Shown here: one piece after another, positions 35,373 through 47,444 of the stretch | Numbering within the stretch: the first letter of the stretch is position 1 | Layout of the letters: each line of letters begins with the position of its first letter | Assembly (NCBI GenBank): GCA_003184365.1 | Contig: NKYR01000078.1 | Coordinates: forward strand, 4,167 to 68,166 | Source of the DNA: Evernia prunastri | Lineage: Eukaryota; Ascomycota; Lecanoromycetes; Lecanorales; Parmeliaceae | Direction: 5' to 3' | Length of the DNA: 64,000 nt | Translations under genes and position numbers: made by a program | The notes under the pieces: model-generated | What the model saw: the letters and a program-made list of their open reading frames with translations, nothing else | What the model was told of the DNA's origin: nothing | Databases searched by the model: none

Positions 35373-36352
35373 ATGGAGAATGCAAAGAAATTTGCATTGA
35401 CAACTCTTGACCGAGTGATCGACATGATCAAACTTGACGGTCTCACAATGGGTGATTTCAACAGGAAGGAGCTTACGGGTGATGAGCTTCGTCGACAGAT
35501 TATCGAGCTCGTGGTGAACAAAGCTCGTGGAACTGCTGCAGATGATACCGGGGGAAATTTTAGTGAGCTGTTCAAGGTGTCCATGGCGGAAACAGATCAC
35601 CAATTGAGGCTATGGCGTGACGTGGAAACAGCCACCCTCCTCATTAAAATACGCAAAGCGGTCGATCGACTGCAGAGAGACTAGGGAATTTAGCCAGTGA
35701 CCTCGAGTTCAAGCTAGATCAAGGCGACCACGCATTGACAGAGAGCATGAGTTCGGCCATCGAAGACATCAAACGCGAGTTGATGATTGAGACATGGGTA
35801 GAGAAGCTCGAGCCCGAGCCCATGCTTCTTCTCGGATTTCACCGATCAGTCTCGGACTTCGTGGGGCAGTCGTCAGAAAACAAGTGAGGATCCCATCGAC
35901 GCTTTTTGCGCTACAGTGAGCGGGAGCACGAGGTCCGGGTGAAGAGGCAAGAAGATGACAGCATATGTCACGGCTCCTCTGAGTCCCTTCTTTACCATGA
36001 CCGAAGACCTAGACTCCAGTCCCTAACCCTGATTGTGCGCAGAGAGCGGTGCCCTCTTGCTTCACTTCAAATATTCCGTGGCGGGGCTGAAGCTTATGGC
36101 TGGGCTGATAGCGTCTCAACCGCTAGCATTGGTCATGCTCTCTTTCTCCTTTGCTGGACCTTCCTTCACCATTAAGTCCCTCTTCTCATCCCTCAACGTG
36201 TTTTCACCGGCATATTCGAAGAACTTCTTGATTTCTGGTGGCAGAAACAGTTCAGAATCTTCATCTTCCTTATCACCTGTACAGTTATCATCATCTTTTT
36301 CGCTATTCTCAACTTGTCCTGCAGAAGCCAGGTAGCTATCGACGCGAGATAA
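35373..36352 (+). pseudogene. Decayed gene with C-terminal membrane segment
   Basis: The family was not recognised. The first frame (from ATG 35373; MENAKKFALTTLDRVIDMIK) stops at 35682-35684. The sense clearly continues in another frame immediately after (LGNLASDLEFKLDQGDHALT, to a stop at 35885-35887), so a one- or two-base shift lies near 35680. A third frame runs from about 35906 to a TAA at 36173-36175, then continues in the same frame with VPLLIPQRVFTGIFEELLDF and a hydrophobic stretch (IFIFLITCTVIIIFFAILNL) to a stop near 36350. CAA-to-TAA would account for that stop and is the RIP-type change. I infer a membrane-anchored protein gene with at least one frameshift and one nonsense mutation. 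Confidence 0.45.
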
Positions 36353-37340
36353 ATATTAGAGGATTTTCAGATCAGACAACGAAGAAGATAGTGGTATCGG
36401 ATTCCGATATCAGTTCAATCACGATACAGATTAATGAGATAGTGTTTGCTGACTCAAAACAGCTGCCATCCATTCGCAAGTTCAAGAGCAAAAGGCAATC
36501 GTGTCGCGTGCAATATTTACTTCGACAACTTCCACAATTGGTTGTCTAGTATATGTATCAATTACAAAGTGAGCTTGAGGATGAATTAGTCCACTTATGG
36601 GTGATTCGACTCAATCCAACAAGCGATATCAGTGGCAACAGTGGCGAGCCATCTGTTTATTTGTATCCTCGTATCTTCATGGACGGAATTCTGGACGTCG
36701 AACTAGATCAGCATTTGATCGATCTTTGCGTTACTGGGGCGTCGGATAACCAGCCACAACAAGAAAACAATGGCATTCGCCAAGGTGCCAATAGCCTCGG
36801 GCTACATAACCATCCAGTGTCAGGTACTGGATTGGGCGCTTGGAAAGCCTCTGCCTGAACGTATCGGAGGAAACTTGATGACTGTTAATTTTGACAACTG
36901 CAAGCTTCAACGAGCTGACTGCTTTTCAGCTGCCAGCGACGATCAGATTGAACGAAAACTTCGATCTGATGGGTGCTACGAAAGTTGGAAATACTACCGA
37001 TATGCCTTTACTCCATGGGCATAACGTTTCCAAGATTGATTGATCGATAAGTATTACAATTGACATGAGATAAATAGTTTCTATCTAGGTCAGAGGCTTG
37101 AAGTTATCATTGAACAGTCAGTATAAGAGACTTATACCTACGACACTGAAGCAGCAAATCAATCCACATTCCTTTTTCACTAGGAGGCGAATTCGGCTCT
37201 TGGATCTTGAATAAGAATAGTAATCTCGTTGGAATCGTCTAGGGCAGTAGTATCAGAAGCCATTGCTATTATTGTACTCACACTCAAGATGTTATCGGCG
37301 ATATTGGGCGAGCTGACCCGCTGAACCAAAAGAAAGGTCA
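36353..37340. other. Stretch with short uninformative open frames
   Basis: Several open frames of 80-105 codons on the plus strand (36553-36858, 36770-37024) lack motifs and frame-switch into each other. They may be further remnants of the neighbouring decayed genes. Nothing can be named. Confidence 0.3.
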
Positions 37341-37847
37341 ATGATGATTACCTGGTGGACGGACATCGAGGAGTTGGAAGAGAAGCCGGATGCGGTGGTC
37401 TGCTCTGTAGGTGATGGAGGGCTATTCTGTGACCTGATGCGCGGACTGAAGACGAGGGATTGAGGAGATGTAAAGATTCTGGTCTTGAAGACGAAAGGGG
37501 TCGAGAGTCTGTATAAGAGTTTGAAAAATGGGGAGTTGATTCGATTGAAAAAGATTACGAGTATTTGTATAAGTCTTGAAGCGAAGAGAGTTGCAGAGAA
37601 GATATTTGAGTACGGACAGAGAAAGAGCGTGATTAGCGTGATGCTTGAGGATCGAGAAGCAGTGATGAAATATTGACGATTGACGGACGATGAGCGATTG
37701 CTTGTTGAGTCTACTTGTGATATCAACGTGACGCTATGCTACGATGGTCGATTGAAGAAATTGTTATCTAAATTCACAGTCGAGAGTAAGGTTATAATTG
37801 TTGTTTGCGGGGATATTGATGTTACGCTCGAGTTGCTGATGGAGTGA
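37341..37847 (+). pseudogene. Serine/threonine dehydratase-like PLP enzyme, C-terminal remnant
   Basis: One frame of 168 codons aligns in my reading with the C-terminal half of fungal L-serine dehydratase-type PLP enzymes. It has PDAVVCSVGDGGLFCDLMRG, where the family's glycine-rich phosphate-binding loop reads GGGG, then LVLKTKGVESLYKSLKNGEL, ITSICISLEAKRVAEKIFEY and VIIVVCGDIDVTLELL. Two TGA codons (37461-37463 and 37674-37676) interrupt it, the first at a place where the family has Trp. The loop change (Gly to Asp) and both stops fit G-to-A changes, as in RIP on the opposite strand. The N-terminal half with the PLP lysine is not visible upstream. The intact enzyme would deaminate serine or threonine to an oxo-acid; this copy cannot. 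Confidence 0.65.
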
Positions 37848-39041
37848 AGAAAGAAATTTGATCTCATGAAGAGAGAGACGACGAAGAATGAGAAGGTGTC
37901 GAGTACTGTGGCGATAAATGACAGTGCTCAATGAGTATTGCCGCGAAATCAAATGGAGAGGAGACCGTGCAGTTCTTTTGTCATTGTAATTGGATAGAGG
38001 GATCTGGCGAAGAACATAGACTCGAAATAGATGACAATTTAGAGGGCCGTGTTCTGATAGTAGCATCACTCTCCAATTCCTCTCCTGCCTGCGCTGCTGA
38101 CCAGTAAACAATCGGTCTCAAAGAGAGGCTACCGACCGAGACACTGGGTGAGGACGAAGAGAACGGGCGGAAACAGACCTCCGAGTTTTTCGCTTTTGCA
38201 CATCATCTAATGTCGATGCCGTTGCTAATGTCACGTTGGCGAACCCCAGGATTGATCCACGATACCATTCAATCGCTGGATGTGACTTCATGGCACTATC
38301 GAGCGCCCTGCCATTGAAGATATAGGATGCAAATCTTTCGGAAGGTTATACAGATCCCGTTTCTTCAGGACAAGGTTCGAGAACTGAAGAATAAATTGAA
38401 TCATTGAGGTCGAAAGCAACACGACAGGTTCGCCCGCATGGGTTTTTGGGTTCTATGCCGTCTTGGACCGCGTACATGACGAAGCGAATTTTTTTCGACG
38501 TCTTTTTCGATCAATGCCGGGGCGAAGACGGAGAAGAGCTGCATGGCGCCGAGAAAGTCGAGTTCCTAATGGATTACTGCATTGGCTCGGACGCCCTTCA
38601 AGCTCCCGAAATGTTCCCGTTGACATGGCTGGATGACAGTGACGCGAGGGCTTCGGCAATTCTAGTGATGTGATCATCACAACAGTAGACTTGGGATGCA
38701 GCGCGCTGAAAATAAACCTCGGGAGTTGAACCGTCGGACCCTGGAGCGAATGATCTTGGGTACCTGGCAAGTGACAGAGAAGATTCCCTCACCTCTGTTC
38801 CGAGCTTCCACGCTTCTCAGGGGGTCTTTGTTCAGCCGACTGCTCGTAACGGCGCAGGTGCAGATAAAGAACGCACCTGTGACACAGTTGCTTCCGCCCT
38901 TCCAGTCTAAAGAAAATCGACAGGATAGACATGATGGAGATAGAGGAAGTTCGAGTGGTGGCTCAAGTACTGTGGACGATCTTGATGCGACTCGTCATCG
39001 GATGCCCCACATTTCTCAGCCCTTGAGCCAGAAAATGACAC
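37848..39041. other. Stretch with degenerate open frames
   Basis: Open frames at 38404-38673 and 38696-39073 (plus) have no recognisable domain and no convincing splice links. Their density and frame-switching resemble decayed coding DNA. Confidence 0.3.
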
Positions 39042-40045
39042 TTGAAGATGGTGATCTATGTCGATCTGCGTAACGAGTCCGGCGAAGATGCGACTTCCAA
39101 ATTCGCTACGTTGGAAAAGATCCAAGGAGCCAACATGAAATACCGAAGAGCAACACGAATTGCGCGAGAAAGATTACAAGATATTGGTGACGTTGCTTTA
39201 CATTTTTCTCTTCTTCGTGCAAGGAAATACGATGCTGATGATGAGGATTGGAGTCTGTCCTTGACCTACTCCACCATATGCGAGTGTGCAAGAGGCTCGA
39301 GCGCCTAAGGCATTGCGCGCTGGCGTGCTCGAAGACTTGGAAGTGTGGATAAGATCGGTAGTTCAAGGAATCGGTCGCAAAGTCTGAGGAAATTTCACTA
39401 TCGTTGTTGGCGGCGAAAGGCTATCTCTGTCACCTACGGATATCAGAACTACCAGGACATGACGAAGTCAGAGGTGACATACAAGCAAACTTTCAGACCC
39501 GATGTCCTAATAGCCAATATCAGGGTCATCAAATTCGGGCACAGCCTGACCAGAGGTAATAAGATTGTGTTCATGAAATCTGGTTACTTTGCGCAGGTGG
39601 AGACGCAGCAGGCGTCATCAAAGTTTGGTACAGAAGAACTATGTTCGCGTGTACAGACTATTTCGTCCAAATATGCCGCAAGAAAAAGCGGTGTCGGATC
39701 AGCTGACGATGGCGATAGGCTTTACGCTGAGGTGTTCGATTCTGATCTTAAGCAAGGCTCTAGAAGGGAAATGTAAAATTTTCTTACAATGATGCGGACG
39801 CGGTGCGACTTGTCACTGACAGCTTGCGCAACTTGACTGTCTCTTTGGAAGGTCGCGAGTTGAGGCTACGTCGCGGCGAATTCGTTCCACCTTTGGAAGC
39901 TGGTTTCGCTCAAGGTGCTGTTGAATCTAGCGGTGACGATGAGGACGACTTTTCTACGGATGTTGATGAGGAGATGAGCGAGGATCCTGAGGAGAGCATA
40001 AATGAGGATGGAGATGATGGAGATGATGAAGGTGGTGATGCTTGA
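39042..40045 (+). pseudogene. Decayed unrecognised gene with acidic C-terminus
   Basis: Coherent protein-like sequence passes through several frames. It begins with ATSKFATLEKIQGANMKYRR and ARKYDADDEDWSLSLTYST, continues with FRPDVLIANIRVIKFGHSLT, KSGYFAQVETQ and ARKSGVGSADDGDRLYAEVF, and then, one frame over, with YNDADAVRLVTDSLRNLTVS and GRELRLRRGEFVPPLEAGFA. The end is an acidic Asp/Glu/Gly tail. The switch near 39775 looks like a single-base shift, because the frames join smoothly at the repeated AAAATTTTC region. I do not know the family. It is more likely a frame-disrupted gene than a set of small ones. Confidence 0.4.
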
Positions 40046-42785
40046 GTCGCTCTCGCGACGAGATCGATGTAGCCTTTCGTCTGTAATTTAGATGATGGCT
40101 CTTAAGATGACTGTCGCAGTCACGACTATAAATGACCGCTCTAAATTATGACCTTCTTCTACGATCTGTTTATTCGGCAAGGCCCAAAGCATGTGCAAGT
40201 GAATCTTCCCCTAGTTGTCTCGAAAATGGAGGACTGGCAGTAGTATCTCGTAGTAGGGATCGCGTTTGCCGACCAGCCGCTGGTCCTCTCCCAGGCCTTG
40301 GTTACCGGGAGAAACAAAGCAACATCGATTTTTTTTTAAACTTAGTAAGGAGTCATTCCTACATCTCCACAAGTGTGTCCAATCTCCTAAGTGAGACCGG
40401 GCATGTTATCTTCATGTTTCACACGCCGCAAATGCATCGTGCCGTAGCTGCAAAGTCAGTATTCGCGATGAAGCCTTAGCTAGAACAGCATCAATAGATG
40501 CCTGTGAGCCGCCGAAGGTGATGTGTCTGGAATAGCGCTTGGCGATAATTGGTGGAAGTAGAACGGACCTTTTTTACGAAATGAGAGAGAGACAGGCGTA
40601 TGTAGTGATAATCTTTGTTAGTAATGCGTGCTTAAGAAGATTGAGAACGAACCTATTGCGTCTCCACGAATTGAATATGTAGCTGTGCTGTCAAGAGGTG
40701 CACCAGGGCATTTGCGGTGAGTGGAAAAAGTTCGGTGTTGATTATTTTTATTTACAGATTATATATTGCAGTAGCGAAATTCAATTTGTCCTGTGGAAGA
40801 AAGGCGAAATGGCGTCCCTAGCCGAGTCGCTCCCAATATTCACTTCGGTGATGTCGGGAAGAAAACGCTAGCCCACGTATTGATCCTGACCACCCGACAT
40901 ATACATATGCTTTCAAGTAAAACCTTTCGGGGTTTTCTCTAAGCCGCCAACTTTCGAGTTGGCGGTGGATTCTTTTGCCATTTTGATCCTCTGAGACCTT
41001 TGATCATTTTTACCTTTTTTTTTGCATCCTTCCTGACGGTACGTAGAGCGCTGTTGCTGCTGCTGCTGGTGAGTGTTGACACTCATGAGGAAAAGGTCCG
41101 GGGTTCGAGCCGCCGTGTTTTCACCAGGCCTCGTACTTTTCTTTTAAACAGCTGGGTTTGTCGCACAAATTCGACCAACTAAACTTGCATTCTTTTGATT
41201 TTTTTGCAATGGTTTGAAGCCCATGGTTTCGGCCAAGAGACGGTGGTGACAATGACCAGTTCTTGGGATGCGGTATCACGTGTTACGATCTCCTCATGCA
41301 CATTTTGAGACCTTGGATCACCACGACTAGAACCATGTCAATTGCTGCCGCTGCACAAACGATGGGCCATGATGGTCCACTATGCTATTCAAGACCCTTC
41401 AAAATTATATGCACTCTCTCGACCATCTTAGGCTCGCTAATCGTGTCACTGTTTCATACACATCTGCTCTAGTCTTGTCTTGCTCTTATAATCCCATACG
41501 TCTTCGTGGGGGTACCTTTCCCTTGACTTATCTATTGTACTACCTGTGACCCTATCTTCCAGGCTACCTTTGAATGCACACTCTTTAGGTCTTATGAGTT
41601 TAATGAACAGATAGCACAGAAGTATCTTCATAGATGTTAACGAAGGTCTGTCAAGGTGGAGCGGGAGAGCATGCATAGGGCAAGGAGTTCTGTTCCAGTC
41701 AAGCACCAGCCATGTCAGTTGAAGTATTCAAGCTTTGCGCATGGCCCACTGACCAGATAGGTTTGGGGATGGGGAAGAGCAGTCGTTGTCGGAAATCTCT
41801 CGGTTGATCGGCTATGGGGCGTGCGAACCCCGGTCTTGGCATCGGTTTTACCTCTCTACTTTAGAATAGGACGTACACGTTACTGATACGACATTACTCT
41901 AAAACTTTGCAGGAGCTCTTGAATTAGAGTCTGTTCTTTGTTGTCTCCGGTCTGTGTAGTCCGAGAAGAAGAAGGATGTGGATTCGTCTAAGGTAGGAGG
42001 ATTGATTATCTAGGATGGAGGAAGCCACCTGTAGGAGGATATGCCCCCCACTAAGCTAAGCCTACTATGCAATATAGAGCTACTGCAAAAGACTTCAGGC
42101 TGCGCCTGCCCTGCCAACTGTCCGCGTCCCGTATATTCTCTTCTAGAAGAAGCATCTTGCGAAATGTCATCGCGGGAGTCATGCACTTTATAAAGAAAGC
42201 CTGCTATCTGCTTTTCGACGTCTGTACCGCCTTTTCTTTTACATTGCAACACCATACAGAAGAAGCCAGGTGCACCACGACGATCGAGAAGTCTCGAATC
42301 TAAAATTGCTCGGCATGATTCTTATCATCTCATGCTCCTAAGTACACTCAAGCAAACGCAATTGTGATCCCCAAAACGAAAACGCTTTTCAAAGGCGCCC
42401 TCACATGCGACTTTACTCTGGAAGGAAACACCCCCAAGACATCGAGAACGCTTTGCTGGAAGATTGTCTGACCACATAGCTGATTCAAATAGAGACAGAG
42501 TCATCTTTCGACCAGAGCGGACGAAGACTATTGAATTTTCCCGCAATGTGCTCTTATCGATGGACCTAAACTTTCCGACAGCAGTGTATCTGTCTCGGAA
42601 CAATTCACAAATCAAAGCCTAATCATCATCAGTATTACCGTGTTGATCCGATTGCCACGCTGTACCTAGTACGTGTGATCTAGCCAAGGAAGAAGGATGC
42701 TCTCACTTTTTCCCCTCGAATCGCCTCACTCTTAGTCTTCCAGGTTTCTGCAGTGCAGCTGTAACGTCTACCGTGGACATCCATC
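40046..42785. other. Long noncoding stretch
   Basis: No gene supported over about 2.7 kb. It contains twin hairpins at 40916-40965 (listed separately). Short open frames here are uninformative. Confidence 0.4.
40916..40965 (+). repeat. Two adjacent hairpins with UUCG-containing loops
   Basis: The second hairpin is exact: CCGCCAACT (40944-40952), loop TTCG, AGTTGGCGG (40957-40965), a nine-pair stem with a stable UUCG tetraloop. Just upstream, AAAACC and GGTTTT flank TTTCGG. A T-rich run follows shortly after. No coding frame is involved. Confidence 0.55.
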
Positions 42786-43914
42786 ATGCCACCGGTGCAA
42801 CAACCCGGATCCAAACCCTCAGACAAGAATGACGTCTTGCTCAAAGATACAGAAGAGCTTTTCAAAGCCCAAAATCATAGAATCGTAAGGTTTGATTCAT
42901 AATTTTCCCCATTATCTCATACCCTGATGTTCAATACCCTGACAATTTGCAAAGGGGAAGCTCATTAATACCATTGTCACCTTTGAAAAAGTCGTGCGAA
43001 ATGCAAAACACCCCATACGTAAAGACGTGGAGGACGTGAGGTATGCGAAAATGGAGATCCTGAAGGCCAAAACCGTGATCATACGACTTCAAAAGGAGCA
43101 AGAGAGTCGTTTTACGTCGTTGTCCAAGGAAAGTCAGAAGATGTTATGCCGGGTTCCGGGTCTAGAGTATTTGGAGTGCTTCCAGTCAACGATCGAAGAG
43201 ACCTTGCCATTAGCCGGTCCACAGAGAGCACCCGACGACCACCAGGAAGTGTTGCCAGATGAGACGACAATCTTTCAAAACATGAACTACCAACCAGAGT
43301 CGTTGCGAGGTGTACAGTATGAACCCCAAGCTCCTGAGATGGGAACCAAAACATCAAAATACGGAAACGACGCTTTTAAGGCAGACGATGAGCAGGGATT
43401 CACGCGGTGGAGTATAGCGGACATCGTCCAGATGGCCCCACAGCGAAACGAGGCCTTCCAAGGCATGGTGATATACCCACCTCTCTATAACAGTAGTCAG
43501 CAGCCTCATCAGCGAAATTCGTGGTGGCTGGGTGACGCCCAAGGCCAGCAACGGCCGCCGCCGCCGCCACTCCTTGGTTCGGGGCGTGACGTGCTGGCGG
43601 TTGAAGGGATGCTAAAAACACATCAGGAACAGCAACGGATGGTGGAGAGGCTGACGTGGTCAAGAACGGATGCAAGGAGGGCAGAGGAGGGCCGAGATGG
43701 GGAATACCGCCGGGACATCGCTGGTCTTGCGGCGTCTGCGGAAGCGAAGGCGGTGGAGCCCCTGTCATACGTTTCCGCGGGGTCTGGCGCGTTGGAGATT
43801 GAGAAGATGTTGAGGCTGAATCGGGAGCGGCAATGGGTGTTGAAGGACGACTTGAGGAGGTTGGGTGAGGCCATTGGGATGGCTGAGGGGACGGCGGAAC
43901 CGGGCTGGCGGTGA
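42786..43914 (+). CDS. Hypothetical protein, Gln/Pro-rich, 2 exons
   Basis: Exon 1 is 42786-42884 and exon 2 is 42955-43914; they join in phase 0 and give about 352 residues. The intron has GTAAGG and TTGCAAAG boundaries with a CCCTGACA branch-like site. The N-terminus (MPPVQQPGSKPSDKNDVLLK) leads into a helical charged segment (VVRNAKHPIRKDVEDVRYAK, then KAKTVIIRLQKEQESRF). Proline-rich and Gln-rich stretches follow (QQRPPPPPLLGSGRDVLAVE), and the C-terminal third is helical and Arg-rich with a possible coiled coil. I recognise no domain. It could be a nuclear or scaffold protein. It looks intact, with no stops or shifts, in contrast to the decayed DNA upstream. Confidence 0.6.
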
Positions 43915-45685
43915 GGGATATGAAGGGCGATAATCAGGTATGTGGGATATGGAAGCCTTTCTCCGTTGAACAACTTTTAAAAATGGTCTACTTCGCATCC
44001 AACGTATAAGAATGAATAAAGCAGATGGTCTCCGGTAAGCGCTCACGTTCCAGCCCATGCAAGGGTGAAGGATTCAGGACCATTCAAAAGCTCCGAGACA
44101 CAACATCATATTTTCTCACTAATATATAACCTTTTCTTTTGCGAACTTGAAGGCCGTTGCGGAACCCGGACTAAAAAGTTGAGTTTGACTATACGTGCCG
44201 CGAAGGCATGTCTTCTGGATGCATTACGAGAAGGTTTATTCGGCTTGGAGCGCTCATAATTCAGTAGTGCATGGAGGCTCCAAGAGCTAGGTACTTTAAG
44301 AGCATTTGTCTGAGTAAGCCGGCTTGTCCAGCAGATTTTTCACGGTGAGCCTGATGGTTCTTTGTCAGGTCGCAAATGATTGGAGTACGGCGTTTGATAG
44401 CGACCGAAGTTCCCATCTACGGCTTTGGAGAGTTAGTCAGCTCCTGCCCACAAGACATACAAAGGTATTTGCCACGTGGTATTGATTCTTAAGGTAGCGA
44501 GATTGAGACAAAGAACAATACTTACTCTGCTGGGGCCCAAATAATAGCTACTGGTTGATTCATGAAGGAGTCGAGCATTTTGTCTTAGATGCCCAACAAG
44601 ACAGGACTGACAGGCTAGCATTTCAACAGTGGAAGAGGGCTCATCACAAGAATTTCGATACAACAGTACATGGGATAAGATCGGGCCAAGATGCAGGCCG
44701 CAGCTGAGTCAGCTCCGAAGTCCCGCAACCACAAGGCTGCAGTATGCAGGGGAGTGGGGTAGGCCAAGAAGGAAGGTACAAGAGACGAAACAGAGCATGG
44801 CGGATTTCTCCTTCGAACAGTCGCTCTGACGTCCAAGAACTCCCAGTCAAAACATTCTCCGTCCATCTTTCATCTTTGGACTCGTAGATACGAGACCATG
44901 CTGATCTGTGATAGCCTGTTCCTCAATGTTCATACTTTCCTAATAATGCGTGGTAGGCAGTCATCCGCTTGGGCACAAATTGGCATGGGCAGAACAACAA
45001 GAGTCGTTCCCTTCGCAGCAGATTATCAAGCTCTAGATGACATCCTTCATGACAAAGCTCTTAATTGTAAGGTGCTATGTCTACTCAGGAAGAACACTTT
45101 CAAACCTCGATTATTTTATCCTGGGTGTCCTCGTCGTTATGTTGCAGCGTTTTGCAAGAAAGAACTTGGTGATTATCCGTGGTAACCCCTCAACTATGGA
45201 TCATGTTATTCATAAGATAGAAGCTGGGAGAATTCTATGATCGAAAAATCCCTTGGAGTACGATCTTCCGAAGGAACGAAAATCTGTAAAAGATTAAGGT
45301 TTCAAAATCTGATGAGAGAAATTTGCCAATGCTGTCTCACCCTGCTGTCATGGTATCTAGAGTAAGCAGATTCGAAGTTTTGGAATTTTGAGGCAAACAA
45401 GCGTTTGAAGTGGATGCACAAGGAAAGATCAAAGCTTCCGATCTCGGCCGTCGGCCTGTTTCCTCTGATATTTCATGCTCGGGGCGTAAGTTGTGAAGAT
45501 GGTATACTGTGGGATCAATTCTTCTGCCTATATATCTACCATTTGATACCCCAGCATCTATACCTGCCATTTATAAAGACTTTATAGGCAGCATCACCTG
45601 TTAACGGATTTTCTGCAACGGTCAAATCGCTCGTGTTCAACATCAATACGCATATCGCCAATCTTTCAGAATAAGGCTTCCGACC
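43915..45685. other. Intergenic
   Basis: No gene supported; scattered short open frames only. It includes the promoter of the MFS gene at its right end. Confidence 0.4.
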
Positions 45686-47444
45686 ATGCTCCACGACGCC
45701 AGCAGCGATACGTATCCCACGACGCTTGAGCTTGGTCATGTGAAATCAGCCACACTCGTAACCAGCGTCTGGTTGGAGCCTAGCGTCGCTGAGCTTGGAG
45801 ACGAAGAAAGGTCAGTGAGCACAAGGGAAGCGAATCCGAGTGCTATCTCGAGCAAGAAAACCGCCATTGTTATCTGTTGTGTGGCTTACAGCACTGCGAT
45901 TACAACCTACCTCTCCGGCGTGATCGTTATCGCCATACCTGCCATATCCAAGGATCTGCAACTGCCCAGTAACCTGGTATTATGGTACGTGCCGGCCTCT
46001 TCCTATCCCAATAGCTGAACGCTCTATTTGGCCCTCGCATTGAAGTCCCTGAAGGAGTGCTGACAAATTCGGACAATAGGCCTGTAATCATTTATTCGTT
46101 AACGTGCGGATGCACGCTTCTGATCTGTGGATCGATCTCCGATGTCGTAGGTGATCGGCAGACGTATCTCCTGGGCTGCTTCCTCCAATCTGCCTTCACG
46201 CTGGGTTGCGGCCTGTCCACAACCGGCCTGCAAATGATTGTATTCCGCGGGTTTTCGGGTGTCGCCGCATCTTTTTGCCTTCCATCTGCCGTGAGTCTGA
46301 TCAACGAAGTCTTTCCTCCCGGACGGTCGAGAAATATAGCGTTCTCATCGATGGGTGGCGCTCAACCTGTTGGATTCGGCATCGGCTTGACGTTGGGCGG
46401 AGTGTTCACTGGCGCCGTTGGATGGCGATGGGGCTTTCATGTTGCGGCAATCTCAAATCTCGTCGTGCTTGTTGTAGCGGCCTGGCAGCTACCGAAAAAC
46501 GCGTCGAGCACTTCACATGATGTGTGGCAGCGGCTGGTCTCCGATATCGACTGGGTGGGAGCCATCCTCGCGAGCGTTTCTCTTGCAATGCTATCCTACG
46601 TTATAGCGTATGTATGATCCTGGGCCGACATAGCGGGTTTCGCGGCTGACAACCTTACAGAGCTATTACTGGTAGTCCCTCGAACATTCGACGTCCCGCA
46701 AATGTCTCACTGCTGATCCTAGCCTTCGCCTTTCTCCTGTCGTTCGTTCTCTGGGTTGGCCGCCAAGAACGACTTCACCGCCCGGCACTGATCCCGAACT
46801 CTCTATGGCGTCACAGAGTCTTCTCTTGCGTATGCATCAGCGTCTTTTGCATCTGGGCTGCTTTCAACGCTTTTGAGCAGTACCTCAATTTCTTCTTCCA
46901 GGACGTGCAGCAAATCAGCCCTCTCGGCACAGCTCTCCGCTTCCTACCCGCGCCCGTTTCCGGCGCACTGACCAACGTCGTCGTCGGACTCATCGTCCAC
47001 CGCGTTCGCGGCGACTGGATCGTCATCTTGACCACAGTCCCCTGCGCTATCGCGTCCCTGCTCATGGCGCTCGTCAATCCTGCGTGGTCATACTGGGCTT
47101 GCGCGTTCGTCGCCAACTTCTTGAACCCGATCGGCGCGGACGGCATCTTCACCGTCTCCAACCTGCTCATCACGTCCATGTTTCCACCCAAGACGCAGGG
47201 CGTCGCGGGCGGCGTCTTCAACACGATATCCCAGACGGGGAAGAACGTGGGGCTGGCGCTCACGGCGCTGGTGGCTAACGAGGTGACGAATCATGCTGCA
47301 CGTCTCGACAAACGCGGTCCGGATGCTTTGCTGGCGGGTTATCGGGCGGCTTTCTGGTTCTGTGTCGCGTTGACAGTGACCAGTCTGTGTGTCAGCGTCT
47401 GGGGACTAAGGAAGATTGGAAAGGTGGGACGGAAGATGGATTGA
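45686..47444 (+). CDS. MFS transporter, DHA2-type (14-TMS), 3 exons
   Basis: Exons 45686-45984, 46080-46607 and 46661-47444 join in phase and give about 536 residues, the usual size for DHA2 drug:H+ antiporters. A ~60-residue soluble N-terminus precedes TM1 (TAIVICCVAYSTAITTYLSG). The conserved loop 2-3 motif A region reads GSISDVVGDRQTYLLGCFLQ, and motif C-like GGAQPVGFGIGLTLGGVFTG occupies TM5. About fourteen hydrophobic segments follow to the end at GKVGRKMD. The protein should export small molecules, such as toxic metabolites or drugs, across the plasma membrane using the proton gradient. No biosynthetic cluster is adjacent; the nearest tailoring enzyme is the O-methyltransferase about 41 kb away. 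Introns are 95 and 53 bp. The third exon is notably GC-rich. Confidence 0.88.

Noticed and set aside
41080..41140. GGGGTTCGAGCC resembling a tRNA B box
   Set aside because: No 5' acceptor strand pairs with the sequence after it, the T-stem has a mismatch and no A box lies at the right distance.
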